A stretch of DNA of 64,000 nucleotides, taken from the NCBI GenBank assembly GCA_035771175.1, contig CM069590.1, forward strand, positions 32,812,821-32,876,820, in the 5' to 3' direction. Below are positions 63,081 through 64,000 of the stretch, one piece after another (position 1 is the first letter of the stretch; every line of letters begins with the position of its first letter). Both the position numbers and the translations under genes were made by a program. Below the pieces are notes generated by a model that had not been told where the DNA came from, made no database searches, and worked only from the letters and a program-made list of their open reading frames with translations. This DNA is from Paratinospora sagittata (Eukaryota; Streptophyta; Magnoliopsida; Ranunculales; Menispermaceae).

Positions 63081-64000
63081 TTGACTCAAAACACTTTGAT
63101 ATAAGATTAAACACTTTTAAATAATTCAAAACTCATTAAAATTATGATTAAAACCTTTCAGAAAACATTTTTTTCAAAATGAAATACTATATCGAAGGTG
63201 ATTTTGAAGACTTTGCAATTTTCAGAGTTTTAGTGCTGAGATTGATCGAGGGGTTACCCTACACACCAGAGATCAAACTAATGCATTAGACATGAGATAT
63301 GTCTTCGTTCTTCGAGCTTGATCATTGTAGAATTCGAAAGTTATTGTTTTTTGTGTTCTTGATGCAAAACAGGTGATGTGTTCCTTTTTGATGTGTTATC
63401 TTATCGAGACCACTTCATATACTTAGAGTTTTAAACAATGGATAGCCTCTGCAAATCTTCGCACACAAGGGATAAAATGAAGAACTAGCTGAACATCAAG
63501 ACAGATTGCAATTTTGATTCAATTCGAAGCCTTTTTTCGCAAAGGCCAGAATCATTACTTTCTTCTCTTGAAAAACTCTTCGAAAAGCTCAATCTAACTT
63601 GCAAATATCGTGCGTGTTGTATTTTTGAAAATCAGAGAATGAGTGTTTTATAAAATTTGAAGTTGAAGGTTAAAGAGCAAGAGTAGTACAAAATGATTTG
63701 AATTCAAAACATTGTTCAATCTAAAGTTTTTTGGGCGAGCGAGACAATGGGAATCGTCTAGGTGTTACTAGAGAATATTTCGATTAAGATAACCTGGGAA
63801 AACTGTGAAGTAATAGAAAAATCGAGCAAGCAGAAGTGCCCACATTTTTCTCGTTAGAAATATCAGATTTTAGTCTAAGACGTGCAAATTGCTGGATAGC
63901 CTTATTTTTGAAAAATTAATATTTTGACACTAAAGAACCATTTCATTGACTCAAAACACTTTGATATAAGATTAAACACTTTTAAATATTTCAAAACTCA

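Larger units (their letters stand above)
42324..64000. repeat. Satellite DNA array, ~865-bp unit, right block
   Basis: The same satellite continues in the same orientation after the retrotransposon. The first ~380 bp complete the unit that began at 30285. Further units begin at 42705, 43572, 44438, 45303, 46168, 47036, 47902, 48768, 49632, 50498, 51362, 52225, 53087, 53952, 54817, 55674, 56539, 57404, 58269, 59134, 59996, 60861, 61726, 62588 and 63453, and the last runs off the window. The unit at 54817 is only 857 bp because eight bases are missing near 55482. Units from 55674 onward carry a distinct set of variants, for example cttcgcacac where the rest have cttagcacac. No ORF or other gene signal is seen in this block. 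Confidence 0.97.

Overview
This is nuclear DNA of a flowering plant. It is a long array of one AT-rich satellite, about 865 bp per unit, interrupted by a single full-length LTR retrotransposon. The plant assignment rests on the retrotransposon: a Ty3/gypsy chromovirus that looks like the Tekay/Del group, with an initiator-methionine tRNA primer site and an extra ORF resembling a plant-only retrotransposon domain. The species cannot be named from the sequence. No host protein gene, rRNA or tRNA gene was found.

Layout. 1-30773: 35 complete satellite units and the first part of a 36th, all head to tail. 30774-42323: the retrotransposon (11,550 bp, + strand), flanked by the 5-bp target duplication ACCAT. 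42324-64000: the remainder of the interrupted unit, then 24 complete units and a partial one. The unit is 864-868 bp with rare exceptions and has no long ORF on either strand. Shared variants show several scales of higher-order duplication: single units, pairs, triplets and about six units. At least one chimeric unit marks an unequal exchange.

The retrotransposon appears intact and recent. Its parts in order are: 5' LTR (1598 bp, with a U3 array of 20 copies of a ~20-bp palindromic GC-rich repeat and a TATA box); primer binding site; a repeat-rich AT leader with poly(A) hairpin units and a copy of the LTR's own beginning; a 530-codon additional ORF; a ~790-bp spacer; an uninterrupted 1572-codon gag-pol ORF (Gag, CCHC knuckle, protease, reverse transcriptase, RNase H, integrase, chromodomain-like C-terminus); polypurine tract; 3' LTR (1556 bp, 18 repeat copies). 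Outside the U3 repeats and poly(A), I see two substitutions between the LTRs over about 1.1 kb.

The most unusual part is the expression layout. The additional ORF and gag-pol each have a polypyrimidine-CAG, shaped like a plant 3' splice site, 7-8 bases before the ATG. One transcript could therefore be spliced alternatively to expose either ORF. The C-terminal chromodomain fits an element that inserts into heterochromatin such as this satellite.
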